From Ghiorsea sp. (GTDB lineage Bacteria > Pseudomonadota > Zetaproteobacteria > Mariprofundales > Mariprofundaceae), in assembly GCA_027019685.1 (NCBI GenBank), contig JALUWH010000307.1, forward strand, positions 1 to 28,454: 28,454 nucleotides of DNA, read 5' to 3'. Numbering within the stretch: the stretch's first letter is position 1; the number at the start of each line of letters is the position of its first letter. Below are positions 1 through 7,416 of the stretch, piece after piece. The notes beneath the pieces are model-generated. The model ran no database searches. It saw nothing but the letters and a program-made list of their open reading frames with translations, and was not told the DNA's origin. Position numbers and translations under genes: made by a program.

Positions 1-657
1 CCCGAAGAAGCGAAACCAGAAGGTTACCATCGCTATTATCATATTGCAGAAAAGCCTGGATATTCGGGTGTTGCCCTGTATTCCAAGGTTGAACCCGATG
101 CTGTGCATATTGGCTTAGGCTCGATTGACCCTGATGTGGATTGGAGCGATATGGATTTTGAAGGTCGCTTTGTCATGGCTGACTTTGGCAAGATAAGCAT
201 TATGAGCGTGTATTTTCCTTCTGGCTCAAGCTCGGATGAGCGCCAAGCCATCAAAATGAGCTTTTTAGAGCGTTTTCTGCCATTGTTTAACCGCCTGAAA
301 GATGAAGGACGCGAACTTATTCTTTGTGCGGATGTAAATATCTGTCACAAAGAAATTGATTTGAAAAACTGGCGTGGTAATCGTAAAAATTCAGGCTTTT
401 TACCCGAAGAGCGCGCATGGATGGATGCATTAATCGATGAAAGCGGTTTTGTGGACACATTCAGAACGCTATACCCAGAAAAAGAACAATATTCGTGGTG
501 GTCCAATCGCGGGCAAGCTAGAGCCAACAACGTGGGCTGGCGCATTGATTATCATATCGCCACACCTGAAATCGCTAAAAAGTTTGAGAAGATTGAAGTT
601 TATACGGATTCTTGGTTTTCAGACCATGCGCCCGTATTGGCAACGCTTAAAGATTAA
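1..657 (+). CDS. xthA: Exodeoxyribonuclease III (AP endonuclease), 5' end cut by window
   Basis: This is the C-terminal 218 codons of an ExoIII-family enzyme, which cuts DNA 5' of abasic sites and removes 3' blocking groups during base excision repair. The reading frame is open from base 1, so the first ATG at 103 is internal. Family landmarks visible in order are GYSGVALYSK, the metal-binding ADVN, the NICHKEIDLKN segment, GWRIDYH and the catalytic FSDHAPV near the C-terminus. The full family length is about 255-265 residues, so roughly 40 N-terminal residues lie upstream of the window. Its stop overlaps the next ATG by one base (TAATG), and mutM and uvrC follow on the same strand. The family assignment is secure; the choice between xthA-type and exoA-type naming is not resolved. 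Confidence 0.95.
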   Translation, partial: PEEAKPEGYHRYYHIAEKPGYSGVALYSKVEPDAVHIGLGSIDPDVDWSDMDFEGRFVMADFGKISIMSVYFPSGSSSDERQAIKMSFLERFLPLFNRLKDEGRELILCADVNICHKEIDLKNWRGNRKNSGFLPEERAWMDALIDESGFVDTFRTLYPEKEQYSWWSNRGQARANNVGWRIDYHIATPEIAKKFEKIEVYTDSWFSDHAPVLATLKD

Positions 658-1190
658 TGCCTGAACAAAATAACACCCCACCCTATCGGGCACCCCTCTT
701 CAAAGAGGGGAATAACAACGCAGGCAATGCACGTCATTCCCCTTCAAGTTTGAAGGGGTGGCAGCCAACGGCTGACGGGGTAGATGCCTTCTTCATCAAT
801 GGGCACAAGATTCTAAAGCGTTATACAGCTAATCTACCCCGTAATTCCAAACTCAAAGATAAAGCCAAAGCTTTGCGTAAAGCTGGTGTGTTATCTGAAG
901 TGTTATTCTGGCAACAGGTACACCATAAAAAATTTCATGGCATTGATTTTGATAGGCAATGTATCATTGGTCATTATATTGTAGATTTTTATGTTAAAGC
1001 ATTAAGCTTAGTCATTGAAATAGACGGACAAAGCCATCAAGCCAAAGGTGCGTATGATGAAGAAAGGCAAGGTTATTTGAAAGGTTTGGGGCTGATTGTG
1101 TACCGTGTGGATGATAAAGATGTTAAGCAAAACATCAGTGCTGTGATGCAACAGCTTGAGGATTTTATCGTGATTACTTATGCTGTTTAA
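657..1190 (+). CDS. DUF559 (Vsr/endonuclease-like) protein with repeat-encoded N-terminus
   Basis: This 177-residue protein carries a DUF559 domain at about residues 60-172, a PD-(D/E)XK-type fold related to very-short-patch repair endonucleases. Typical features are LPRNSKLKDKAKALRK, the core IGHYIVDFYVKALSLVIEID with catalytic-type D and E/D residues, then GQSH and YRVDDKDV. Residues 7-42 are encoded by GC-rich inverted repeats and are unlike the domain, so the true N-terminus is uncertain. The ATG at 657 is the only ATG upstream of the domain in this frame. The gene lies between xthA and mutM and is flanked by near-identical repeats at 674-713 and 1208-1245, so it looks like an inserted cassette. 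The biological role of DUF559 proteins is not established; a nuclease activity is inferred from the fold. Confidence 0.85.
   Translation: MPEQNNTPPYRAPLFKEGNNNAGNARHSPSSLKGWQPTADGVDAFFINGHKILKRYTANLPRNSKLKDKAKALRKAGVLSEVLFWQQVHHKKFHGIDFDRQCIIGHYIVDFYVKALSLVIEIDGQSHQAKGAYDEERQGYLKGLGLIVYRVDDKDVKQNISAVMQQLEDFIVITYAV
674..713 (+). repeat. DUF559-associated repeat, copy 1
   Basis: This 40-bp element begins CACCCCACCCT and ends in a small hairpin CCCCTCTtcaaAGAGGGG followed by AAT. It matches the copy at 1208-1245 almost base for base apart from the hairpin loop and a few substitutions. It also matches, in opposite orientation, the element at 735-783. It lies within the reading frame of the DUF559 gene. 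Confidence 0.85.
735..783 (-). repeat. DUF559-associated repeat, inverted copy
   Basis: The sequence starts ATTCCCCTTCAAGTTTGAAG and continues with GGGTGGCAGCC, GGCTGACGGGGTAG. Read on the minus strand it resembles the repeat at 674-713: CACCCC, hairpin, GGGGAAT. It has an extra small hairpin AGCC-AACG-GGCT. Together with copy 1 it forms an imperfect palindrome of about 110 bp with a spacer at 714-734, all within the DUF559 reading frame. Confidence 0.75.
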
Positions 1191-1207
1191 TCGTATATGG
1201 ACTGGCA

Positions 1208-1245
1208 CACCCCGCCCTTTGGGCACCCCTCTAGTTAGAGGGGAA
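1208..1245 (+). repeat. DUF559-associated repeat, copy 3
   Basis: This copy begins CACCCCGCCCTTTGGG, then has the hairpin CCCCTCTagttAGAGGGG followed by AAT. It is a direct repeat of 674-713 and lies between the DUF559 stop and the mutM ribosome binding site. The hairpin loop differs (agtt against tcaa) while the stem is identical. Confidence 0.85.
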
Positions 1246-1261
1246 TTAGAAAGGTGCATAT

Positions 1262-2083
1262 ATGCCTGAACTTCCCGAAGTTGAAACCGTTATTGCAGGG
1301 TTAAAGCCGCAGATTACAGGCGCGAAGCTGGTGTCTGTATCTAATAGTGGGAAAAACCTACGCTATCCCCTGCCCAACTTTTCAATATTGCTACAACAAC
1401 ATATTCAAAGCGTAGAGCGCCGCGCTAAGTATTTACTGTTTCATTTTGAGAACGGACAAACCCTGATTTGGCATTTGGGCATGACAGGGCAATTTCATGT
1501 ACTTGCTCAGCATCAGGCTAAAACCAAACATGAACATGTCACGCTAGCTTTTACCGATGGCAATACACTGCGCTATAGAGACACGCGCCGCTTTGGTTAT
1601 GCAGGCTTGTGTCGTACCAATGATTTAGACCAACATCCTTGGTTCGCTAAATTGGGTGTAGAGCCACTTTTAGATGATTTCAGCGATGATTACCTGCAAA
1701 ACATACTAAAAACACGTAAAACTAGTATTAAACAAGCCATCATGGATAATCATGTGGTGGTCGGAGTGGGTAATATTTATGCATCAGAAAGTTTATTTCG
1801 CGCTGGTATTAACCCAACACAAGTGGCGAACAGCCTGAAACCCAAACAATACGCATTATTAGTCCAACATATTAAAACTGTGCTTGCAGAAGCCATTGAA
1901 GCTGGTGGCAGCACCATCAGCGATTTTGTCAAAGCCGATGGTAAACCTGGTTATTTTGCGCATAGCTTTCAAGTCTATGGGCGCGATAAACAACCTTGTT
2001 TGGTTTGTAAAAAGCCGATTGAAAAGATTGTACTTGGCGGCAGAGCATCCTTCTTTTGCCCTCACTGCCAACCTTTCAAATGA
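1262..2083 (+). CDS. mutM: Formamidopyrimidine-DNA glycosylase
   Basis: This bifunctional glycosylase/AP lyase excises 8-oxoguanine and ring-opened purines from DNA. The N-terminus is the diagnostic MPELPEVET, in which Pro2 (the N-terminus after Met removal) forms the Schiff base and Glu3 assists catalysis. Further marks are LIWHLGMTGQF, the RRFGYAG segment, the helix-two-turn-helix GVGNIYASE and a C-terminal zinc finger with spacing C-x2-C-x16-C-x2-C. At 273 residues it is full length. A short AAAGG element lies just upstream of the ATG. It sits in a run of repair genes, and its product's abasic or nicked intermediates are natural substrates of the upstream ExoIII. Identification is secure. 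Confidence 0.97.
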   Translation: MPELPEVETVIAGLKPQITGAKLVSVSNSGKNLRYPLPNFSILLQQHIQSVERRAKYLLFHFENGQTLIWHLGMTGQFHVLAQHQAKTKHEHVTLAFTDGNTLRYRDTRRFGYAGLCRTNDLDQHPWFAKLGVEPLLDDFSDDYLQNILKTRKTSIKQAIMDNHVVVGVGNIYASESLFRAGINPTQVANSLKPKQYALLVQHIKTVLAEAIEAGGSTISDFVKADGKPGYFAHSFQVYGRDKQPCLVCKKPIEKIVLGGRASFFCPHCQPFK

Positions 2084-2095
2084 ATATAAATACGA

Positions 2096-2160
2096 TGTCA
2101 CCCCGAACGAAGTTGAGGGGTCTTATATGCAAAGATGCCTCCACTACGGTCGGCATGACA
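2096..2160. repeat. 65-bp REP-like palindromic element with two covarying hairpins
   Basis: The element has terminal TGTCA/TGACA inverted repeats and is an imperfect palindrome centred near 2128. Each half can fold separately: CCCC-GA-A/T-GA-GGGG at 2101-2120 and TGCC...GGCA at 2136-2155. Compared arm to arm, the stem differences are compensated, and both arms keep a tandem G-A/A-G mismatch. It fills the space between the mutM stop and the uvrC start. It resembles widespread bacterial intergenic repeats of the form TGTCA(N)CCGACCGTAGTGGAGG, but I cannot count other copies from this window. Confidence 0.8.
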
Positions 2161-2176
2161 AGCACGTAACCCTAAT

Positions 2177-4012
2177 ATGTGGATTAAACCGCCCCGCCCT
2201 TTGAGTGAATTGCCTGCTGAACCTGGCATTTATCAAATGTTGGATGAGAAACGCAAGGTGTTATACGTGGGCAAAGCAAGAAACTTACGCAAACGTGTAA
2301 GCTCTTACTTTCAACGGCGACCCGATGCTTTGCGTACTCAAGCTATGGTAGTCCTGATTCGAGATATTGAATTTAATATCACGCCATCCGAAGCCGATGC
2401 CTTGGTGCTAGAACACAACCTTATTAAACAAATCAAACCACGATACAATGTGTTGCTTAAAGATTCCAAGTCTTACCCTTATATCTTGCTGCGTGATGAA
2501 AAGTTTCCGCGCTTACAAATGTATAGAGGTGACAGAAAGCTTGCTGGTGAATACTTTGGCCCTTTCCCCAATGCAGGTGCGGTGCACACCACGATTCATT
2601 TGATGCAAAAAGCTTTCCAGCTTAGAGATTGTGAAGATGCCACTTTTCGCAATCGCTCACGCCCATGTATGCAATATCAAATCGGGCGTTGTTCAGCACC
2701 CTGTGTAGGTATGGTAAGTGAAGATGAATATCAACAGCAAGCCGCCGATGCGCGTTCTTTCCTTAAAGGGCAAGACCAAGCCTTAGTGCAAGGTTGGCAA
2801 CAACACATGCTTGAAGCCGCAGAAAAGAAACATTTTGAACTAGCAGCGGTATTACGTGACAGGATTGCCGCTCTGCGCACCATTTTTGCCAATGCAGAAC
2901 AAAGTGATTTGCCCGAACATGCTGATGTACTCGCCATTATTCGGCAAAGCCAAGGGGTGATGGCAGCCGTCGGTGTACGCCGTGGTGGACGTGATTTAGG
3001 AGTACATACCATTAAAGTTAATCAGGCATTGGATGCTGATGATATTGAAGTATTACAATCACTCATCATTGAACGCTACCGACAAGAAACCCCTCCAAAA
3101 CATATCTTACTGGCATGCGATGAAAGCCAGCGCACCCCATTGCAACATATCTTTAAGCTGCTTTATCCAACGCTAAAAATTCACCTCTACTTTCCCAAAC
3201 GAGGTGCTCGTTTTGAATGGCTAAACCAGGTCATCAGCAGTGCTACGGAAACCTTAGCTGCCCGCAGCGGGCACAATCAAGAAGCTGCATTTAAAGCATT
3301 GCAAACCATGTTAGGGCTTCAAGAAACACCTGAATTGATTGCCGCCGTCGATAATGCACATTTGGGTGGCAAACAAATGTTATCCGCTATTGTTTATGCT
3401 GATAGTAATGGTGCGCGCAAGGATTTGTATCGTAAATACAAGCTGGATGATGCAGATAAAGCTAACCCCATACTGCATGGCGATGATTATGCAGGCATGA
3501 CACAAGTATTAACGCGTTTTTTTAGCGCAATCCAAAACAAAGACATGCCCAAACCTGATATTTTATTGATTGATGGTGGTAAAGGGCAACTCAAAGCCGC
3601 CTTAGAAGCTTACCAAAACTTTGACCTTGATATCAAGTTGCTCGCTGTCGCCAAAGGTGATAAACGCAAAACAGGTGAGGAGACTTTATGGGCGGGATGG
3701 GATGATGCACCTTCTCAACTCAAACAAGGTCTCAAACCCGGGCAACATGATGCTTGCTTACTTTTGATTGCTAGAATCCGCGATGAAGCACATCGTTTTG
3801 CCAGTAAATATTTACAAAAACGGCGCAAAAAAGCTGTATTTAACTCTAGTTTGGATGGCATTGAAGGCATTGGCACAAAAAAACGTACTGCCCTGCTTCA
3901 ACATTTTGGTGGTATTGCAGGTGTTAAAAAAGCATCTCGGGAACAATTACAAGAAGTACAAGGCATTTCCACATCATTAGCTGAGCGTATTTTCACTGCC
4001 TTACATCGTTAA
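2177..4012 (+). CDS. uvrC: UvrABC system protein C (excinuclease subunit)
   Basis: UvrC makes both incisions flanking a lesion in nucleotide excision repair. The 611 residues show the expected order. A GIY-YIG nuclease domain lies near residues 10-95 (PGIYQMLDEKRKVLYVGKAR). A four-cysteine cluster, C-EDATFRNRSRP-C with GRCSAPC, follows at about 150-180 and is an iron-sulfur ligand set in this family. A UVR helix pair for UvrB binding is at about 205-240. The RNase H-like endonuclease domain contains DILLIDGGKGQ. A C-terminal (HhH)2 domain contains IEGIGTKKRTALLQHFGG. The ATG at 2177 has no strong ribosome binding site and lies 16 bases after the palindromic element. Its stop overlaps that of the convergent waaF. 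Confidence 0.97.
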   Translation: MWIKPPRPLSELPAEPGIYQMLDEKRKVLYVGKARNLRKRVSSYFQRRPDALRTQAMVVLIRDIEFNITPSEADALVLEHNLIKQIKPRYNVLLKDSKSYPYILLRDEKFPRLQMYRGDRKLAGEYFGPFPNAGAVHTTIHLMQKAFQLRDCEDATFRNRSRPCMQYQIGRCSAPCVGMVSEDEYQQQAADARSFLKGQDQALVQGWQQHMLEAAEKKHFELAAVLRDRIAALRTIFANAEQSDLPEHADVLAIIRQSQGVMAAVGVRRGGRDLGVHTIKVNQALDADDIEVLQSLIIERYRQETPPKHILLACDESQRTPLQHIFKLLYPTLKIHLYFPKRGARFEWLNQVISSATETLAARSGHNQEAAFKALQTMLGLQETPELIAAVDNAHLGGKQMLSAIVYADSNGARKDLYRKYKLDDADKANPILHGDDYAGMTQVLTRFFSAIQNKDMPKPDILLIDGGKGQLKAALEAYQNFDLDIKLLAVAKGDKRKTGEETLWAGWDDAPSQLKQGLKPGQHDACLLLIARIRDEAHRFASKYLQKRRKKAVFNSSLDGIEGIGTKKRTALLQHFGGIAGVKKASREQLQEVQGISTSLAERIFTALHR

Positions 4013-4986
4013 GGGTTTAAAAAGTCCTCACAAGCTGCGATTACATACTCGGGCAAAATATTCATCATACATGGATGCCCTTGCACATCACACTCTCGCT
4101 GCAAACATGGGCTACACTTAGCAGGATAATACAAGACTTGAACTTTAGGACCAGACGGGGACGTTCGATCAGGGTTGGTTGCACCAAACATGGTCACTGT
4201 TGAAATCCCCAAACCTGCTGCCACATGCATCAAACCTGAATCATTGCACAACATCAATTTTGCAAGTGAGACCAAAGATAAAGCTTGGCTTAATGAGGTT
4301 TCACCAGCTGCATTCCAATGTTTACCTTGTACATCTTTAAGGCATTGTACTGCAATATCACGCTCTGCATCTGTACCAAGCACCACAATATGCCAGCCTT
4401 GCTCTGACAGCTTTTTTAAAACAACCGCATAAGACTCCGCAGGGTACCTTTTTGCCCCACCAAACTGAGCACCTGGCGCTACACAAACCACTTTATTAGC
4501 ATCCAAACCTTGGCTTACCAATAAAGACTCAGCCTTGCTTTGAGCATCATCTGGTGCGACTAATTCAACACCATTAAAAGATGTTTGTAGACCGAATTGT
4601 TGCAATAAATCTAAATAATAAAACAAATGGTGCTGTGTGATTAAATCAACCTGCGGCTTATAACCGTGTGTCAGTAACAGGCTACGACCATCCTTGCGAA
4701 AACCTACCCGCTGTTTTGCCCCAGAACGCCAAGCCTGCCAAGCAGAGCGAAAGCTATTGGGAAACAAAAAAAGCATATCAGCATGTTGCGGCAAAGTTTC
4801 AGTATATCCTATTTGTGCATGTTCTAAATGGAGAAAAGGTAACAACTCCGTTAACCAGCCTCGACCATAAACAAGTATTTCCGCATCTTGAAACTGCGTG
4901 GTGATGGTGCGCAGTGCAGGTTGCGCTAAAATAACATCACCCAACCAGTTGGGTGGCATCAAGACTATTTTCTTTCTCTCAGACAT
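4009..4986 (-). CDS. waaF: ADP-heptose:LPS heptosyltransferase II (GT9 family)
   Basis: A GT9-family enzyme that transfers heptose from ADP-heptose to the inner core of lipopolysaccharide on the cytoplasmic face. The 325 residues begin with the typical nucleotide-sugar fold motif PPNWLGDVILAQPALRTI. The C-terminal domain carries CVAPGAQFGGAKRYP, the donor-binding LMLCNDSGLMHVAAGLG and FGATNPDRTSPSGPK, followed by a cysteine-rich CSPCLQRECDVQGHPC segment common in RfaF proteins. The start ATG overlaps the stop of the upstream methyltransferase by one base (TAATG), suggesting one transcript. Its stop overlaps the uvrC stop, tail to tail. RfaF rather than RfaC or WaaQ is favoured by the cysteine-rich tail and the TNPDRTSP motif. 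Confidence 0.9.
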   Translation of the reverse strand: MSERKKIVLMPPNWLGDVILAQPALRTITTQFQDAEILVYGRGWLTELLPFLHLEHAQIGYTETLPQHADMLFLFPNSFRSAWQAWRSGAKQRVGFRKDGRSLLLTHGYKPQVDLITQHHLFYYLDLLQQFGLQTSFNGVELVAPDDAQSKAESLLVSQGLDANKVVCVAPGAQFGGAKRYPAESYAVVLKKLSEQGWHIVVLGTDAERDIAVQCLKDVQGKHWNAAGETSLSQALSLVSLAKLMLCNDSGLMHVAAGLGISTVTMFGATNPDRTSPSGPKVQVLYYPAKCSPCLQRECDVQGHPCMMNILPEYVIAACEDFLNP

Positions 4987-5711
4987 TATGACTTATGTTT
5001 ACAAACAAAAAGCATTTCTTTTTTTAACAATAACCATGAAAAATTCGGGCGTACAATAGATTCATCAATAACATCAAAGTGACGTAATAGCGTGTTCTTA
5101 AAACCATGGTATGTATAACTATATAAACGATTAAACTGTGGTAGTGCTGGAAAAAAACGTGCCAAGAAATAATGCAGCCGTGCTAACCATGAAGGCCAAG
5201 TATCCATGCTAACGATGAAATAACCGTCTCGTTTCATCATTTCACGCACTTTATGAAGTACTAATTCTGGATTATGCACATCACTCAAAGTATCTAAACA
5301 TAAAATCAAATCAGATGTATGTTGAAAGCCCTCTATATTTTCAGCCATCACTGGAAAATATGTTGCTTTCTCTGGCATCACACCTGGAAAAAGTTTTCTG
5401 TAATCATTAATCAATGGATCGATATATGTTTGCTGACCTTTTTCCAAATATTGCGCTGCACAAACTGGACCAGATCCAATTTCTAAAATTTGCATGGGTT
5501 CTTCTAACTTATCAGCCCATGGCTTAATCAGTGGCAAGTAGTATCGCCGTGTAAAGACCTGCCTTGTTTTCAAGGCTTTCTCATTGTTCCAAACATGAAA
5601 AACACGCTTTTGATAAATCATCCAAAGCTGTTTACTCACAGCAGTATAAACAGCACGATGCTTTCGCTGCTGTCTTATTGGTTTTACATCAATCAAACTA
5701 GAGTTTTCCAT
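4986..5711 (-). CDS. Class I SAM-dependent methyltransferase, substrate unknown
   Basis: The 241-residue product has a Rossmann-type methyltransferase core. Motif I is ILEIGSGPVCAAQYL at about residues 75-90, followed by an acidic motif II region (QQTYIDPLINDY). DLILCLDTLSDVHNPELVLHKV matches motif IV, and GYFIVSMDTW a later strand. The first 70 residues are basic and rich in aromatic residues, and the C-terminal part has aromatic helices that might lie on the membrane. There is no signal peptide. It is the first gene of a two-gene unit with waaF, so a role in modifying a cell-surface glycan or lipid is a reasonable guess from position only. It diverges from the ferredoxin gene across 97 bases. 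The substrate cannot be read from the sequence. Confidence 0.8.
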   Translation of the reverse strand: MENSSLIDVKPIRQQRKHRAVYTAVSKQLWMIYQKRVFHVWNNEKALKTRQVFTRRYYLPLIKPWADKLEEPMQILEIGSGPVCAAQYLEKGQQTYIDPLINDYRKLFPGVMPEKATYFPVMAENIEGFQHTSDLILCLDTLSDVHNPELVLHKVREMMKRDGYFIVSMDTWPSWLARLHYFLARFFPALPQFNRLYSYTYHGFKNTLLRHFDVIDESIVRPNFSWLLLKKEMLFVCKHKS

Positions 5712-5808
5712 ACAAACAGAACCCTAAACAACCATGTGGCAATAATCACCTGATTTCTTCAATAAAACTTCATGACAAAAGTATGCTCTCCATGCAAGCT
5801 TTCGGGTT

Positions 5809-6657
5809 ATGAACCCACCTTTGCATACATCATCAAACCTAAATATAGATGAAACATTTCACCTGTTAACATTAGCGCATGCACAAGCCGCCAAAGGTGA
5901 AAATAGTTTACATGTTTCATGTCCTAAACTTGATACAAGTCACGTAGAGGTGAAACCTACATGTTTAGCTGCGCTTCACCCTATGTTATTGGCATGTATA
6001 GCTGCAGAAGGCATAACAAAAGTCTATATTGAAACCTGTGAAGAATGTCCAAAGCAACAAATTCTATCAAACATTGATGACTACAAAGAACTAAGCCAAG
6101 CCATGGCAATAAAATTGAATGTTCATTGGGGGAGAATGCCTCAAATCAATGAGGAAAAGTTAGATGAAAAAGAAAATGAACCATCAAGACGAACCTTTTT
6201 CCGTACATTGATACCTACTCTTGCCAAACATACAGCCGACAATATTCAGCAAATGACGCAAACAACGACTACAGGTGATTATGTTCAAGGTATTTTGAGT
6301 ACTGATGCACGAACCTTACCCGCATTACACAAACTCTTTATGCATGCTTTGCCTAAACTACAGGTCAATCATATCCCCGTACCTGTGATGGAAGGATTAG
6401 GTCTTGGAAACATCCAAGTGAGTGAAGCTTGTAGTGCATGTGCCAAATGTGTGGATGTTTGTGTAAGCAAAAGCTTATCTTTACGCAAGTTCGGCAGCCG
6501 TTTTATCTTGGATTTTCAAGCTGACTGTTGCACAGGCTGTAACCAATGCATTTCAATATGCCCTGAACAAGCTATAGAGGCATTACCTAGTGTTAGCTTA
6601 CCATCTTTGATACAAAAAAAACCTAGACCTTTGGTCATGGTTAGTAACCAGTCATAA
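5809..6657 (+). CDS. Two-[4Fe-4S] ferredoxin with unusual N-terminal domain
   Basis: This 282-residue protein ends in a bacterial-type ferredoxin domain. Cluster ligands are C208-x2-C211-x2-C214-x3-C218 and C241-x2-C244-x2-C247-x3-C251-P. The first motif lacks the usual proline after its last cysteine. Residues about 35-95 (PTCLAALHPMLLACIAAEGI, then VYIETCEECP) loosely recall MvhD/FrhD-type hydrogenase delta subunits; this is by eye only. An arginine pair, SRRTFFRTLIP, lies near residue 127, too far inside for a Tat signal, and no membrane helix is obvious, so the protein is probably cytoplasmic. The start has only a weak ribosome binding site. A zinc-ribbon membrane protein follows 12 bases after the stop. 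The partner enzyme is not in the window, so it is best called an electron-transfer protein of unknown system. Confidence 0.8.
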   Translation: MNPPLHTSSNLNIDETFHLLTLAHAQAAKGENSLHVSCPKLDTSHVEVKPTCLAALHPMLLACIAAEGITKVYIETCEECPKQQILSNIDDYKELSQAMAIKLNVHWGRMPQINEEKLDEKENEPSRRTFFRTLIPTLAKHTADNIQQMTQTTTTGDYVQGILSTDARTLPALHKLFMHALPKLQVNHIPVPVMEGLGLGNIQVSEACSACAKCVDVCVSKSLSLRKFGSRFILDFQADCCTGCNQCISICPEQAIEALPSVSLPSLIQKKPRPLVMVSNQS

Positions 6658-6669
6658 ACAGGAGATTTT

Positions 6670-7056
6670 ATGCCTCAAGAAATCATTAAGAATATTCAGT
6701 TTAAAGGACAAAAATCAAAAACGGTCAACCCAGCAAAAATGTGGATTCAAAGCTTCAATGAAAAAGAACAAAAAGTTCGCGCTATTAAAACATTGTTAAA
6801 ATTTTGGGGGATTGCTGCGCTCTGCATCCTTATCCCCATTGCCCACTTTTTACTTGTTCCTCTCTTTTTTGTCATGGGCATCATTAAGCTTATGAAACTA
6901 CTTCACAAAGCTGAAGACGGTTTGTATGCAGAAGGGACTTGCCCATCGTGTGAACAACACGTCAAACTTACCCTGGAAAACAATGCAGAATTACCACAAT
7001 GGATAGACTGCCCAAACTGCAAGCAAGCCATTGAACTCAATAAACAGGTCAATTAA
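6670..7056 (+). CDS. Small membrane protein with zinc-ribbon cysteines, unknown function
   Basis: I do not recognise this 128-residue protein. It has a basic N-terminal segment of about 40 residues, then a long hydrophobic stretch at about 43-78 (one long or two short membrane helices). A soluble tail carries two knuckles, C91-P-S-C94 and C114-P-N-C117, separated by 19 residues, which looks like a zinc ribbon. The ATG is preceded by AGGAG with good spacing and lies 12 bases after the ferredoxin stop, so the two genes are probably co-transcribed. The paired cysteines could bind zinc or an iron-sulfur centre; the charged, polar tail between them favours zinc. No terminator is obvious after the gene. 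Confidence 0.75.
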   Translation: MPQEIIKNIQFKGQKSKTVNPAKMWIQSFNEKEQKVRAIKTLLKFWGIAALCILIPIAHFLLVPLFFVMGIIKLMKLLHKAEDGLYAEGTCPSCEQHVKLTLENNAELPQWIDCPNCKQAIELNKQVN

Positions 7057-7361
7057 AATACTTTTTTTGCACTGCCCACTTATATTGAACAAAACTTAAA
7101 TTGATATACCAATTGTACAACAAGCACATTACTAATCCAAAGCTAACAGTGTGTGATAAACATTTCTATTGGTAGAATAAACAGCTTACAACTTGGCTAT
7201 TCAGTCTACCTATATTTTGTGAATCCATAACCAATTCATTGACTACTACATCTAAGTATCCTTCAAAGGATGAATCAAACCAAGTAATTTTATAGCGACC
7301 TCTGCATCACAGTGGACTTTTCAGCGAGTCAAAAATACCGTGCATACCCTTCGTATAGCAT
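7057..7361. other. Gene-free intergenic stretch
   Basis: About 300 AT-rich bases separate the convergent zinc-ribbon gene and the ACIII operon terminator. I see no open frame of useful length, no RNA gene, and only a small inverted repeat (ATCCTT-ca-AAGGAT near 7259-7272). No function is assigned. Confidence 0.5.
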
Positions 7362-7397
7362 AAAAAAAGGCTAGCAACATTACGTTGCTAGCCTTTT
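7362..7397 (-). terminator. Rho-independent terminator of the ACIII operon
   Basis: A perfect 14-bp stem (arms 7365-7378 and 7384-7397, loop ATTAC) is followed on the minus strand by a run of seven T residues. It lies 19 bases beyond the actF stop. The plus-strand flank has only the four Ts of the stem, so it acts mainly on minus-strand transcripts. Confidence 0.92.
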
Positions 7398-7416
7398 CAA
7401 TCAGAACTTCATCTGC

